DNA of 64,000 nucleotides from Membranipora membranacea (lineage: Eukaryota; Bryozoa; Gymnolaemata; Cheilostomatida; Membraniporidae): contig OU612068.1 of the NCBI GenBank assembly GCA_914767715.1, positions 2,046,001 to 2,110,000 on the forward strand, given 5' to 3'. Below the pieces are notes generated by a model, which was given only the letters and a program-made list of their open reading frames with translations, was not told where the DNA came from and searched no databases. Below are positions 1-12,400 of this stretch, piece by piece. How positions within the stretch are numbered: the stretch's first letter is position 1; the number at the start of each line of letters is the position of its first letter. Position numbers and translations under genes: made by a program.

Positions 1-764
1 ACAAATGCACACCAGATACAAGTCATCTGATGCTGATTATAGGTGGATGAAGATGCGCATATCCCACATGTTTTGGCACTATTGGCTTTATCTCACCGAG
101 TTAGGATATCTTATTCTGTGAGATTAGTGATTTATATAATTTTATAATATGTCTTTATTATATTTCTTCCTGCTTATACCCATTAGTTGAAGAGCACGGA
201 ATACGAGCCCAGTGCACCCTAGTCAACAAATACTGATCCTCTACTGATAAACATATAATAGGCCTCAGCCTGAATAAACCAATACAATCATATGCGCTCA
301 TATTTCACAATGAGTGACTCACCCCCATTAGTCCTTATACTGATAGTATGTACATTTATTCTCACATCATATCAGATTCACTTATTTCGTTTCTTCTGAT
401 ATACAAATAAATTACACAATGGAAAAGTTGGAACATCAGAGAAAACGCCCGGGCGTTGATTTGATTTTTCTAAACATTCTCAACCATTTCATGACAGAAT
501 AGCTTCAATCTCAGGGACCAACACGGCGGTCACTGAGATGATACTATCAGTAATATAAGATGTTCCAAATAAGAGGAGATATCCTGAATTGCGACAGTGA
601 GGATATAGTTCTGTTGCCCTTACCCCTCCTCAATAACATATATACACTGAGAGAAAAACATTGTATGTGATGACCAGGAGATCTCTAATGTTTACTTCTG
701 TAGGCTGCAGACTAAAGTTTGTATATATCTGTTGACTATCTCTGCAGATGGAGCACCTGCTAAT
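1..764. other. Noncoding stretch downstream of EXOSC7
   Basis: No convincing exon was found on either strand. The part next to 765 should be the 3' UTR of the minus-strand EXOSC7 gene. A short GC-rich palindrome (CGCCCGGGCG) lies near 448. Nothing else is recognised. Confidence 0.4.
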
Positions 765-3700
765 TCACTTCAGGAATCCCATGTACTGTCTGTTAGGTAT
801 CTTCTCTTCCTCCTTTAGTTTCAACAACAGAGCCTTATTCAGAGCTATACCTGCTTCTCTAGCAGTCTAAAAGAGTGAATAATTACAGTAATAGGGATTT
901 TTGATAGAGGACGCTGGAAATTCCTTAATTACAAAAGCATCTAACTTTCTTGTGACATATAATAAACATGGATTTCAAAATCATGAACTAACTGCTCATT
1001 ACAAGGCAAGGTCCAGCGTAATACGCTCAAAATAGAATAACATGACAGCAGTAGCAGGAATATGATCAGTGTCATCATTTACCGCTATCATGTCGACCAT
1101 ATTCTCTGTGAGAAGGCTCCCTGAGCCCAGTTTCTTTGTACATGTCACATGACCTGTGTTTGTTACGGAGGAAATAACTCTAGATTGAGAACAGGACTCC
1201 TCATCCATCATTGGGTCTATCACGTAAGACTTACCAATCTGAAAAAGAGAAGAAATTAATGTGATGCGATTAATGCAGTCAATTAATTGTTCAGTTTCGC
1301 GTTTTACGACTTATGCAAATGTCCTGGAGAAAGCAGTTTCGCCAATAACAGGTTCTCATTCTTTGCCATGTTGTACACAGTCTACTCTGCGTTTCAATTC
1401 TGTTCAAAATCTGCAAATCATGCTCAAGTTCCCTAAACCATGTAGATTTTGCAATTTTGATATTTTTAGTACACTATTGGCCATCATATAACATTTGCAC
1501 ATTTTGTTTTGGAATGCGAGGTATCCGGACAATTACATGTATACCATAGACATATTATGCTTCACAGATGGATGGTGCACATGGAAATGCATGAAGGTTG
1601 TAGGATAGCGCGAGATTAATTTCCTAAGCTATCTTTATTGTTACCATGAAAGCTATTATCGCAACAGCCAATACTTCCATTATAATGAAATAACGTTATG
1701 TTGTGACTTGTCATGTGACCTGCAGGCAGCCATCAAATTGAGCAAATAAACAAAATTGAGAGGAGCATTTTTTATCCAGCTATATCTCAGGAAGTTATGC
1801 GCATCCATCCTTTAAACTTTACAATACTTTAGTTTGAGACATTGATGCATATGATGTAAAAGTAAGAAGGTGATTGACCAATTAGCCCAGAAGTTATGAG
1901 TGGAAAACCATGCAGGAAGCATCTGTGTACTACGGTAATAATAGAATATTATCAAGTCTATGACATGTATACTGTTTGAATGCTACATCCGCAAATTCCG
2001 GAACACATCACATGATGCTGAGAATAATCTCTCCTTTTCATGCATGTGTGTGTCATTACAAGTCAACTAAGTATAGCTTAGTAATGTGTGAATCAGAATG
2101 TATATAAATACATTTTCAGTTTAATTAGAGTTTACAATATTTCATGTAACTGTTGCTAAAGCAGCTTAGTGCATGAAGTTATGATGTAGTGTGAATTATG
2201 GCATAAATATAGATCTAAGTGAATAGGTGACAGAATATTCCTAGGTACATTTGTATCTACATATGAATAGAGGTGCGACATGCCTATGTGATAATATCCA
2301 TCTGTCAGCATGTAAGTGAGGATAACGTGCACCTTGAAACAGGAATCAGCCGTATTATGCACATCGCAACTTGCATGCTATTTTTAAGTCAACCTGATAG
2401 AAACAGCTGCTGTCGAGCAGTAACTGGGGTAATGAATGGGGTAAGCATAAAGGTAATAGGGCTAGTTAGTTGGTCTCAGACTCACTGATATTCTAAGATA
2501 TGGGAAGCTCTTTATGAATAGTATGAGGAACTCTTTCAGCATAGAAGAAATCATAGAGCACTGCCAGTTCAGCACTCAGCTTACATTCAAGCGTCCTGAC
2601 CAACCGCCAATCCCAATCCCCTGGACTGTATGTATTGTGCCTCAACTGTGTACAGAAGGCGTGGCCGTAAACTCTGTATGTTACAAGGTAACGTAGTATT
2701 TGGTTCTCACCTTACAGCATGTCACTAATACTGGACTTTTCTCTACGTTGACTTGTGTGTAATCATATGGATCATCTGATAAATCAATCTCTATCTGTCC
2801 CTCCTCATTAGGTGTCAGAGTAAGATTGGGCACCCTGTAAACGATACCAAGCTCATGTCAAGAAAAAGCAAAACTTTGAACTTGATGCAAGTTTGTTATG
2901 CATTGTGATTAGGATAATAGGGTGACAATGTGTGAATCGCTACTTATCGCTATATATCACTATTTATCACTATAACGCAACAACGCTTTATCAGTGATAA
3001 AAGCTAATAACATATATCACTAAACTATGACTCTGATGTCATTAGTTCAATCCAGAACGCAAGATCATCCAGAAAACTCAACCAACTACAGGACGGCAGT
3101 TTATTTTTGATACAGAACGTCACTAACTAGGACCAAGCGTAAACAGATTGACTGTTACAATTATGTTATTGTGTAGATCCGCATGTATGTTGCCATAAAA
3201 CAGGACGGAAGACTATAGAAAGCTGTGATTGAATTAAATTTAATGTTAAAAGGCTCATCCTGTTTTTTAAATGAGCATGCATTCCTTTGCTACAAACGCG
3301 CATAAAATGCAGCCTGAGCTTTCCAGCAGGCTGACTACAATTACTTCAATATTCATTAAGCAAACAGGGCAATTAGTCTTGCTTAAACACAAGACATACC
3401 GTTAAACAATTCAAACTTACTTTGTATCAAATAATGCAGATTTAACAGCCATGGACACCGCATCATAAAGGTTTCCTCCCACCTCGAGCAACTAAAAATA
3501 AGTAATTTTATAATAGTGGCTCTCCTGGCACAATTATGACAAAAAATGACATCAAAATTTAAAGCATAACAGGTTGATTAATTTAGGATCCTTTAAAATT
3601 TCTATATATCATGTCTCTCTTTAAAGTGACAGTCCTATTAGAAAAGTGGATATATTATTCCAGTAAATCGATTATTGTGAGTTCATAGGGCAAATGAAAA

Positions 3701-6700
3701 TAATAAAAAAATGATAATTGTGGAAAATAGCATTTTTAAAAAAAATATTTTAGCAGGGATTATAGTGGAGCAAAGTGGTCAGGGGGAGGCAATAAATCAC
3801 TATGATCCACTATAATCCCAATTTTCAGACTTTGCAGCAGTTTTACTGCAACTAGGATCACAGGCTGTTTTATTTCATATGCCCCAATGACTTTTCAGCC
3901 TGAGATCTTTGAAACCATACCAAACATGGCCTAGTAGGGCTGTCACTTTAAAAATATGGATAATAAAAGAAATTATGACTAAAAAATAATAATACGATGC
4001 GAGGTAAAAGAAGAATAATATTCTTTCCGTTGGCTGGCATATTCTCAAAAGTACTTTTTGTGTAATTAGAGAGCAGCCAGTGAGGGGCAAAGTTGTGAGA
4101 TGTGCTAAGTTGTGAGATGTGCAAAGTTGTGAGATGTGCAAAGTTGTGAGATGTGCAAAGTTGTGAGATGTGCAAAGTTGTGAGATGTGCAAAGTTGTGA
4201 GATGTGCAAAGTTGTGAGATGTGCAAAGTTGTGAGATGTGCAAAGTTGTGAGATGTGCAAAGTTGTGAGATGTGCAAAGTTGTGAGATGTGCAAAGTTGT
4301 GAGATGTGCAAAGTTGTGAGATGTGCAAAGTTGTGAGATGTGTAAAGTTGTGAGATGTGCAAAGTTGTGAGATGGGTAAAGTTGTGAGATGTGCAAAGCT
4401 GTGAGATGTGTAAAGTTGTGAGATGTGCAAAGTTGTGAGATGTGCAAAGTTGTGAGATGTGCAAAGTTGTGAGATGGGTAAAGTTGTGAGATGTGCAAAG
4501 CTGTGAGATGTGTAAAGTTGTGAGATGTGCAAAGTTGTGAGATGTGCAAAGTTGTGAGATGTGCAAAGTTGTGAGATGTGCAAAGTTGTGAGATGTGCAA
4601 AGTTGTGAGATGTGCAAAGTTGTGAGATGTGCAAAGTTGTGAGATGTGCAAAGTTGTGAGATGTGCAAAGTTGTGAGATGTGTAAAGTTGTGAGATGTGC
4701 AAAGTTGTGAGATGTGCAAAGTTGTGAGATGTGCAAAGTTGTGAGATGTGCAAAGTTGTGAGATGTGCAAAGTTGTGAGATGTGCAAAGTTGTGAGATGT
4801 GCAAAGTTGTGAGATGTGCAAAGTTGTGAGATGTGTAAAGTTGTGAGATGTGCAAAGTTGTGAGATGTGCAAAGTTGTGAGATGTGCAAAGTTGTGAGAT
4901 GTGCAAAGTTGTGAGATGTGCAAAGTTGTGAGATGTGCAAAGTTGTGAGATGTGCAAAGTTGTGAGATGTGCAAAGTTGTGAGATGTGCGAAGTGTTGAG
5001 ATGTGCAAAGTTGTTGGTGACCGACCGCTAACAACCTTTTGGTGGTGAGAATCTCAATGGTCATAGTAAGCACATCAGGGGAAGTTGTTGTTGGGTTTTC
5101 CAGCAGAATAAATTGGCTTTTTTCAGAAATTCTAACAAATGTGTACAAGACTGGGAGAAATTTCAACAAAATCCAACATTTCAACAAAAGCCAATTAGTA
5201 GCTCCAGTGCTTGATTATTATATGATGGAGTAATATACAATAGTAATAATTATCCTAATACAGAGTTGTCTTATCAGTTACGCATGAGTTTGGAACGATG
5301 ACAGCACACTGCTCAAATATTCTCATCCTGGTGATACTTTAGTCATGTTTTAATTGTTCTGCAATCTAATCAAAATTTTTTGTCTAGCGTTGTCACGTGA
5401 CAACAAAAATGTAGCCGCATGACAAGGCTATGGTGTGCCCAGTTTATTGCCCACACAACCATTTTGGAGGACAGTGTAGATACTTTTTGTGCACAGATGC
5501 GTACAACAGATTTCAGAATGCTCTTTGTCAAACAAGTACATCAGTGTTAGAAGACATTGAGATTTTTCATTGGTTAGATAACTCCAATCCATCATTTACT
5601 TTTAGGAACTCGCTTTGAGACATATGACATATGGATGATTAATCAGATCATACCAGTATATCTATATACAGTATCCAGCAGTGCTGACCCTCAGCCACAC
5701 ACAAGCTCTTCATATCCAGAGTGTTAGAATCAGAGTAAGCTCTGGTCAGTACACTGGTGATATCTGAAGCTAACTCATCTCCACCTCGACCTTCGAACTC
5801 AGGGGCAGCATTCGCTGAGCTGTGAAGTAAAAATGACTAACTATAACATCCTGTTGCATCCAGTGTCTACTTTCTTAATATCTAAAGAGCTAGTGTATAA
5901 CCATGACCAGATATACCACTAAGAGAAAAGTGCACACCATAAAATCAATATGTGACAAATATGGTCATACATGTTTGAACAGTTTAAATTCTTACCAATC
6001 AACAAAGAATTCAAGTCTCCCCTCAGCAGGCCTCTGTAAAGTAGGAACGCCCAGTTCTGCTTTCACTCCAACCAGAATATCTGTATTTGCCTGCATGAAA
6101 ACATATCATTATCTGCTTATATACAAGATAACCTCAATAAGTATGAATTCACAGCAACAAAGCAACACTGAATGATTTCAGTTGTCTGATTTCTATCACA
6201 GACATATTATTACTAGTTCCAGTTAACCCTGAAAACATATCATAATCTGCTTATATTCAAGTTAACAACAATAAATATGTCATAGTAGAATTCACTGCGA
6301 CAAAGCAAGACTGAATGATCTCAGCTATTTTTTCTAAATCACGCTGCTGCTGTGATCGTCTCCACTTACCAGTCTTATTCTAGCTGATCCTGTAGCGTTA
6401 CTCACTGTACCAGTCTCTAACTCAAACGATCTGTACTCTAGTCTAGATCTACCGTCTGTTCTTATGTTATCCTACATTCAGAATAATGTGTTAGGCCCTA
6501 GCTTCTTTAAAATGAATTAAACAGTATTTGGAGAGACTCCAAAATATATATAGTTGGATAAATTGCAGGTATATTGAGTTGTAGAATTCACGACAGCTCT
6601 GAATCAGAGAAAACATTGGCTAAGATCAAAGCGTAGTATCTGTTGTAATATTTGGGATGTATCGAGTTCAATTGTGCTACAGCCAGTAGCATGATTAATT

Positions 6701-7592
6701 TGATTGACAGCTTAGTGGAGAGGTTGGAATAGCACCTCAAAGCAATATAGCGGTCAGGATGATGCTCTTTATTGTGTAGTGTTAGCGCAGTGCTATACTT
6801 GATTGAGGCTTTTGGGTCGTGGTACTTTCCGACGAGGTGTGACAACCTTGGGGCAGACTAGGCGGAGTAGGTGTTTAGTCAGCACCATTGCACACGCCAA
6901 CCTTAAATTTATGCCTTTTTTAAGGCATTCATGGTGCATTCCGTGGGGGCCGGGTAACCACCTCAGTCCCTACTCCTTTCATAAAGACGAGAATAGTACC
7001 TCACAACCAACTCTACAGATTGCAGCAAAAAAACAGGTTCTATTATAATTATTATCAATATTCTGAATGATTTTTGAAGATATTTACTTATACTTGCATG
7101 TTACAAGAATGTGACAAATATCATGTATAGCAGTTACGGGACACCACACAGTAAACACCACACAGTAAACACCACACAGTAAACACCACACAGTAAACAC
7201 CACACAGTAAACACCACACAGTAAACACCACACAGTAAACACCACACAGTAAACACCACACAGTAAACATCACACAGTAAACACAACACAGTAAACACCA
7301 CACAGTAAACACCACACAGTAAACACCACACAGTAAACACCACACAGTAAACACCACACAGTAAACACCACACAGTAAACACAACACAGTAAACACCACA
7401 CAGTAAACACCACACAGTAAACACAACACATATATCCGTGTTGAGCATAAAATTATTTTTTAAAGATTGCAACTTCAATGTTCCTGGTTGGTAAACTAAG
7501 CCATGGATTTATCTTCTAGCCTAAAATTTACATACCTCAACTCCATGGACGATGAAGACTTTCTCCGCATGACTTAAAGATACCTCAGCCAT
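765..7592 (-). CDS. EXOSC7: Exosome complex component RRP42 (EXOSC7), 8 exons
   Basis: RNase PH-fold subunit of the hexameric ring of the RNA exosome, which supports 3'-5' RNA processing and decay in nucleus and cytoplasm. In animals this subunit is structural rather than catalytic. Exons (minus strand): 7592-7536, 6471-6370, 6090-5996, 5819-5654, 3491-3421, 2834-2711, 1238-1083 and 866-765. Every junction is GT-AG and in phase, giving 290 aa; the human protein has 291. The start is MAEVSLSHAEKVFIVHGVE, directly comparable to the vertebrate N-terminus. Other family blocks are FEGRGGDELA, LLEVGGNLYDAVSMAVK, DLSDDPYDY and TNTGHVTCTKKLGSGSL, and the end is YMGFLK. Introns 1 and 4 carry large minisatellites. 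The next gene (MDH1B-like) is divergent, with starts 1.9 kb apart. The family call is very secure; exon edges are by eye. Confidence 0.96.
4085..5012. repeat. 17-bp minisatellite, about 54 copies, in EXOSC7 intron 4
   Basis: Tandem array of the unit GTGAGATGTGCAAAGTT. Most copies are identical. Variants replace TGC with TGT or GGG, or AAGTT with AAGCT, and the variants recur together near 4340-4420 and 4440-4520, so part of the array has itself been duplicated. Because 17 is not a multiple of 3 and the unit has no minus-strand stop, all three minus frames stay open as HISQLCTSHNFAHLTTL-type peptides. These are artefacts of the repeat. The array lies between EXOSC7 exons 4 and 5. Confidence 0.97.
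5385..5430. repeat. Imperfect hairpin ending CATGACAAGGCTA
   Basis: Left arm near TAGCGTTGTCACG and right arm CATGACAAGGCTA pair imperfectly. The right arm is nearly identical to the right arm of the perfect hairpin at 9988-10047, so the two are probably copies of one small element. It lies just below exon 4 of EXOSC7's neighbour intron boundary region, inside EXOSC7 intron 4. Confidence 0.45.
7139..7430. repeat. 14-bp minisatellite, about 20 copies, in EXOSC7 intron 1
   Basis: Tandem copies of ACCACACAGTAAAC with occasional single-base variants (CATCACAC, CACAACAC). It lies inside intron 1 of EXOSC7. Minus-strand open frames through it (VFTVWCLLCGVYC-type) are repeat artefacts, not genes. 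Confidence 0.96.
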
Positions 7593-8736
7593 AACAATCT
7601 GATCAAAAGCAAAGAGCGAAAATAATAAGAGTCGATATGGATCAGGGCTCAACAGTAGTATTCTCCCCATGCTTACATTATGACACGATCCAGCTTGGTT
7701 GATAGCTGCCTGCAGATTGCCTGAGATTAGTGATGATGGATGGGGCTTATACATGCCATCAATATCAAAATTTGATCAATATCCAAAATCAAGGAGAGTA
7801 ATACTAGGGTGGGCGAGTGGTCACTGAAATATGTTAAACCTGGATTACAGAAAGTAAATGTGATGTTCTTTTATGAGCAGTCGCAGGAGGTTATACGTGA
7901 ATGGGCAATTGGTACAAGCACAAGCCTTTCCATTCTCTCCGGGCCCAAAGCTTGAGGGTTTGACCTAAAGAAGATAATTTCGCAAATAATCAAAAGGTTC
8001 TCACAAAACTGGAAAAGTTTTTGACGCTGACAATCAGCTACCCACTCTTAACAAACACATACAACATTTGGTGCCACAAGGACACCTTCCCTGGCCTTAG
8101 AGGTAAAATTTTGGTGAGCACAATGACGGAGTCTTCCACTTCATACCCCTAACACCATCTTGGTGGTTGTCTAGAAATCCTGTATAGTCATTAAGTGATT
8201 GATACTGACAGGCAGTAATAACGAACTCCCGAATAATGCCCAAAAGTCTTCTTGCCTGAATCAATGCTCAGACACCAAGCCCAGATATAAAAATCCTTCA
8301 TTCATCATTCTGTTCTGTGTACAGGTGTCATTATTATTGTAATATATATGAATGTATGACCAAGGAGTAACGTTACTATTGAATCACTCCATGGTATTAC
8401 ATTCTGGAGGGGAATTGCTCGTTGGTTTAACAATGCATGTATGTATTGTAATTGTATTATTATGATAATATAATTACTTTTTACTATGATTTACTGGGTG
8501 CAGAACCTTACAGTCGCAGTCTGAATCGGATACATCTCTACTACAGCTACCTACACATTACAGCATTAGCAGTACTGTTGTTTGTACCAGAAATTTAAAT
8601 CATAAGGAATAAGGACTGCGCTACTAGGCCTAGCTAGTAAACTAGTAGCAATATTACTGTTAGGTGTAGGGCATAAGAGTAGAGAGCGTTTTTGCAATGA
8701 AATCCCTCTCCTCTAGGGAGAGAGGGAGTTCATTGG

Positions 8737-8853
8737 CCCCTGGGACTTACATGCCTTTACTTTGCCAATTTCCAGTATCAACCACTCAAAAAACACCATG
8801 GGTGGTTGATACATACTGGCATTGGCAAATTAAAGACATGTAAGTCCCAGGGG
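8737..8853. repeat. Fold-back element, about 50-bp arms
   Basis: The left arm starts CCCCTGGGACTTACATG and the right arm ends CATGTAAGTCCCAGGGG. Inside these, CCAGTATCAACCAC pairs with GTGGTTGATACATACTGG, around a loop of roughly a dozen bases. The arms match with a few mismatches and small gaps. It looks like a small miniature inverted-repeat or fold-back element. Confidence 0.85.
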
Positions 8854-9002
8854 TAGGGTATAGTCAAGGACTCGGGTGTAGTGTGTGTACTGTATTGTTG
8901 TTCACAGCCAAATTGAAAACATAACAACTATTTGAGGAGTGTTACTAGTGAATAATCAGGGATTCTGCCAGTGTTTCTGCTAACTATTCAGTAATTGTTG
9001 CT

Positions 9003-9036
9003 CCAATGAACTAAACCTAAAGGTTTAGTTCATTGG
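9003..9036. repeat. Perfect 16-bp hairpin, 2-nt loop
   Basis: CCAATGAACTAAACCT, then AA, then AGGTTTAGTTCATTGG. The two arms are exact reverse complements. A related string, AAAGGTTTAGTTCTTTGGT, occurs near 36768. Confidence 0.9.
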
Positions 9037-9041
9037 TTGCT

Positions 9042-9090
9042 CCATAGGACTGCCGCAGTTCCAAAATCAGGAACTGCGGCAGTCCTATGG
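9042..9090. repeat. Perfect 21-bp hairpin, 7-nt loop
   Basis: The arm at 9042-9062 contains ATAGGACTGCCGCAGTTCC and is the exact reverse complement of 9070-9090, with loop AAAATCA. It sits 5 bp after the 9003 hairpin. The GGTTGCTC string follows both hairpins. Confidence 0.92.
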
Positions 9091-9491
9091 GTTGCTCTAC
9101 CTATGTACTGTTTTTAAGAGAAAAATTAAGCTTCTCATGCCTTTTTTTGGAGCCTGAGCACCACCATTCACTTCAATTGTGTATTGAAATAAATCAGCAC
9201 CCCCAGCTTATAATTTGTTTGTAAGATAGAGCTATATATTCTAGTGGGCCAAACATTTTTGTTTGTTATAGCCTTTTATAAATGCAGTCTTGTATTTTGT
9301 CTCCAAATCTTGTTCACTGACCTTGAATCATGCTTTTAATTAAAAACTATACGTATTTATCAAGTTTCCCTATATCTCATAAAGAGATATCATTCAAAAT
9401 TCAAATATTTTGTTAATCTCTTTGGTTGACCTTGACATTGAATTTTACATAGACTATGTTACTATAGTAACCAATATACAAGAACTGCAAA

Positions 9492-12400
9492 ATGGCTAAA
9501 ATAGTTATTGCTGGTAAGATTCTGATAATATTTCTCTCTAAAAACACATTTATGAGTGAGGGAAGTGGCTTTGATCAGATGAGGCCCTTTATAGCAATGC
9601 AATTCCTGCTACCCAACAAAAATCAACTCAAATAATGATTCAATCAATATTTATCTCATTTTATTCATTGCAACAGGGAGGGTATATCCCATCCTCCCTG
9701 ATTGCAAGTAGATGTGATACTTTCAAGAGCAACAGTGGTCAAGAGCTACATAAGAATGTCTCATAATTCATCACACATATGTGCATACACAGATATCAGA
9801 CAATCCAATAGTCCAGTCCAGTCTTTTCTTGACACCAGGGAGAATACCATTCCTTTCCATTCTCCCTGTTGACAATAATAGATCACTTTGCTACCAAATC
9901 ACCTTCACTTTGGGCAGTTGCTTTTGCTCCTCTGTTGATATGAAGCCCCAATACTATCACTCTCTACCATCATGATGGTGACAATATCTAGCCTTGTCAT
10001 GCTGCCGTATGTTTGTTTTGAAAAAATTAGCCACATGACAAGGCTAGGCAATATCTGAAATATAAATGGATAACACTTCCAATTACATGTCAGTAGTCAA
10101 TCAAGCGCTATACTTGTATACTTATATTTCCCCAGGTAAAGCTGATTGTCCCTACTTTAGCAAAGTAGAGCTGTTGGCAGATCAATTGGCAAATACGCTG
10201 AGTTCATTCAATGTTCACAAGATCGTCAAGACACCAGATGAATGGGAGGTATGTTAGTTGTTATTATGAATTCCGTATTATAATTATGATGTTGATGTTG
10301 AATTTCAATAATCGTAGAGTTTCAGGATTATTTGAGGTTGTACTGCCTCATGAGTAAGTTTTGAACTCTTGCTATTAGCTAAAAATGTGAAATCAATTCA
10401 TGAGCTGTGGTAATCACCAAGAAACCTTTGTTGTACAGAAATGTTTTGTCTCAACACTGTATTTGATTGCTTCTATCATTGTTGATCTATTTATAGGAAT
10501 GGCTCAAGGATGAATGTAGCCAAAGGAAATTCAAGCACACTAAGTCCCCTATGGTATGGAGAGAGTTAGTAGATAGGGGAGGGAAAGGCACCCTTATAGG
10601 AGGTGCTAACGAGTTCCAGGAATTCGCATGGGGCTACTATGGCATTAAATCTCAACTCAACACATCTGATATCACTAAGGTCAGTCAACAATCTTATATG
10701 AAGGAAATAAACATTCTTTTACTGTTTGATCCTTAGCAGTTTGTTGGCCAGTAGCCCTTATGAAAATTTCCTGCATTGCAATTTACAAGATGTTATAATG
10801 TCGAGTCCAATTTCCTGCACTTGTACTAGCGTTTTTATGGAACTTAATTGATAAATTTGATTTGAAACTTTCATGAGTAAAGAGATGTGCTTCATTTGTG
10901 ATTGTTATTTTCTTTCATTGCTGAACCTGATTTGTTTTAGATTGGAACTGAAAACCTGCAAACCAAAATAGAAATTGATCGGGAGGAAAAAGAATTTAAG
11001 AGCCAAAGTAATCCTATGAAGATATGTGTGACCAACGCTGCATCCCCAGTATGTTACCATCTCATGACCAGCATCGCTGCTGGCGAAATATTTGGAGAGA
11101 GCCAGGAACTCACCATCAACTTGCTTGGAGATGAATGTGACAGTCGGTTGTTATCCGGCATGCAAATGGAAATTATTGATTTGGCAACTAATCCAACTCG
11201 AGGGGTTGTTGTCTCCCACGACCCTAACGAGGCACTGAAAGACTGTGAAGCTGTAATAATGTTAGACCAGCTTGTGAGAGAGGAAGGGGAAGAAGATGAG
11301 GTGTGGATGAAGCGAAACGCTGATGCATTCATAAGTAGAATAAAAGTCATCGACGAGGTTTGCAAACCGACTGTCAAAGTGCTGGTTGCAGGCAATGGAC
11401 CAATAAACTCTTCACTCTTTATGATGCTGAAGGAAATTAAAAATATTGAAAAGAAAAACATCATCACAATGCCCACACTGGTTGAGAACCAGGCCAAGGC
11501 AATCTTAGCCAAAAAAGTGAAAGTGAAGACCAGTGACGTTGTTGATGTGATAACATGGGGGGATAACGAAAAATACTTCTGCGACATAGATCACGCTAGA
11601 GTACACAATCACGACGGACCAATCTGGGGACCACCCAGCTACTCACGTTTAGCCACAATTCTGGTAAATAAATCATCATATATTGGATTAGACCCTCAAT
11701 TTGTTTGAAGTCAAATGACTATTGCACAATGAAAGTAAACCCAAACTATCAGTTTTATTGGAGGAAATATCAAACTGTATGATTGAAGTTATTGACTATT
11801 TTGGTAGGTTCATGAAGAGCAGTGGTTGTCAAAGGATTTCACAGAAAGCCTGCAGGCACGCTACACTTTAGAAACAGAACAGATGAGACACGCCCCCTCC
11901 TTCTCACACGCTGCCGCTGTCAACACTTTAATGAAGCACTGGTGGTTTGGATCACCTGAAGATCAGCTGATAACCCTCGGTGTTCCCTCAGAGGGTGGGT
12001 GATATTTGTTTGTCTATTTCTGTTATGGTGTAATCAGTGCTTGCAAATCACGTACCATTTGTAACAACTATTCACATATGTTGAATGATAACTATCTGCT
12101 GGCATAACAGGAACAAACCCAGACTCTCTTTAAATAATCAACTGTGCGCATTCAGGAGTAAAACATCTTTATACTCAAGGTCGGTGAAACTGAATAAATT
12201 TTCTTCTTTTGAAGGTTGGTATGACATCCCAGAGGGTATGGTGTTCAATGTCCCAGCTAGAATACTATCAAATGGAGAGTATGTAGTGGTACCAGATTTA
12301 GAATTATCTGAAGAATCTGCTGCAAAGATACAAGAGTCTGTGGATGTATGTATCTACAATAACTTTCTTTTTGCCAAAACATTCCAGATAGCCTAGCCGC

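Larger units (their letters stand above)
7593..9491. promoter_or_regulatory. Shared upstream region of EXOSC7 (-) and MDH1B-like (+)
   Basis: About 1.9 kb between two divergent start codons, so it must hold both promoters. No TATA box was identified with confidence. Its most notable content is a cluster of hairpins at 8737-8853, 9003-9036 and 9042-9090. No further coding exon was seen. Confidence 0.5.

Noticed and set aside
3875-5187. Three overlapping minus-strand frames of 330-377 codons
   Set aside because: They are produced entirely by the 17-bp minisatellite, which has no stop in any minus frame, and they lie in an EXOSC7 intron.
4085-7430. CRISPR array
   Set aside because: The repeats are contiguous minisatellite units with no unique spacers, in a eukaryotic intron.
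7121-7478. Cys/Val-rich minus-strand frames
   Set aside because: Translation of the 14-bp minisatellite in EXOSC7 intron 1.
11054-11587. 177-codon minus-strand frame
   Set aside because: Antisense shadow of the large MDH1B exon 10941-11663.
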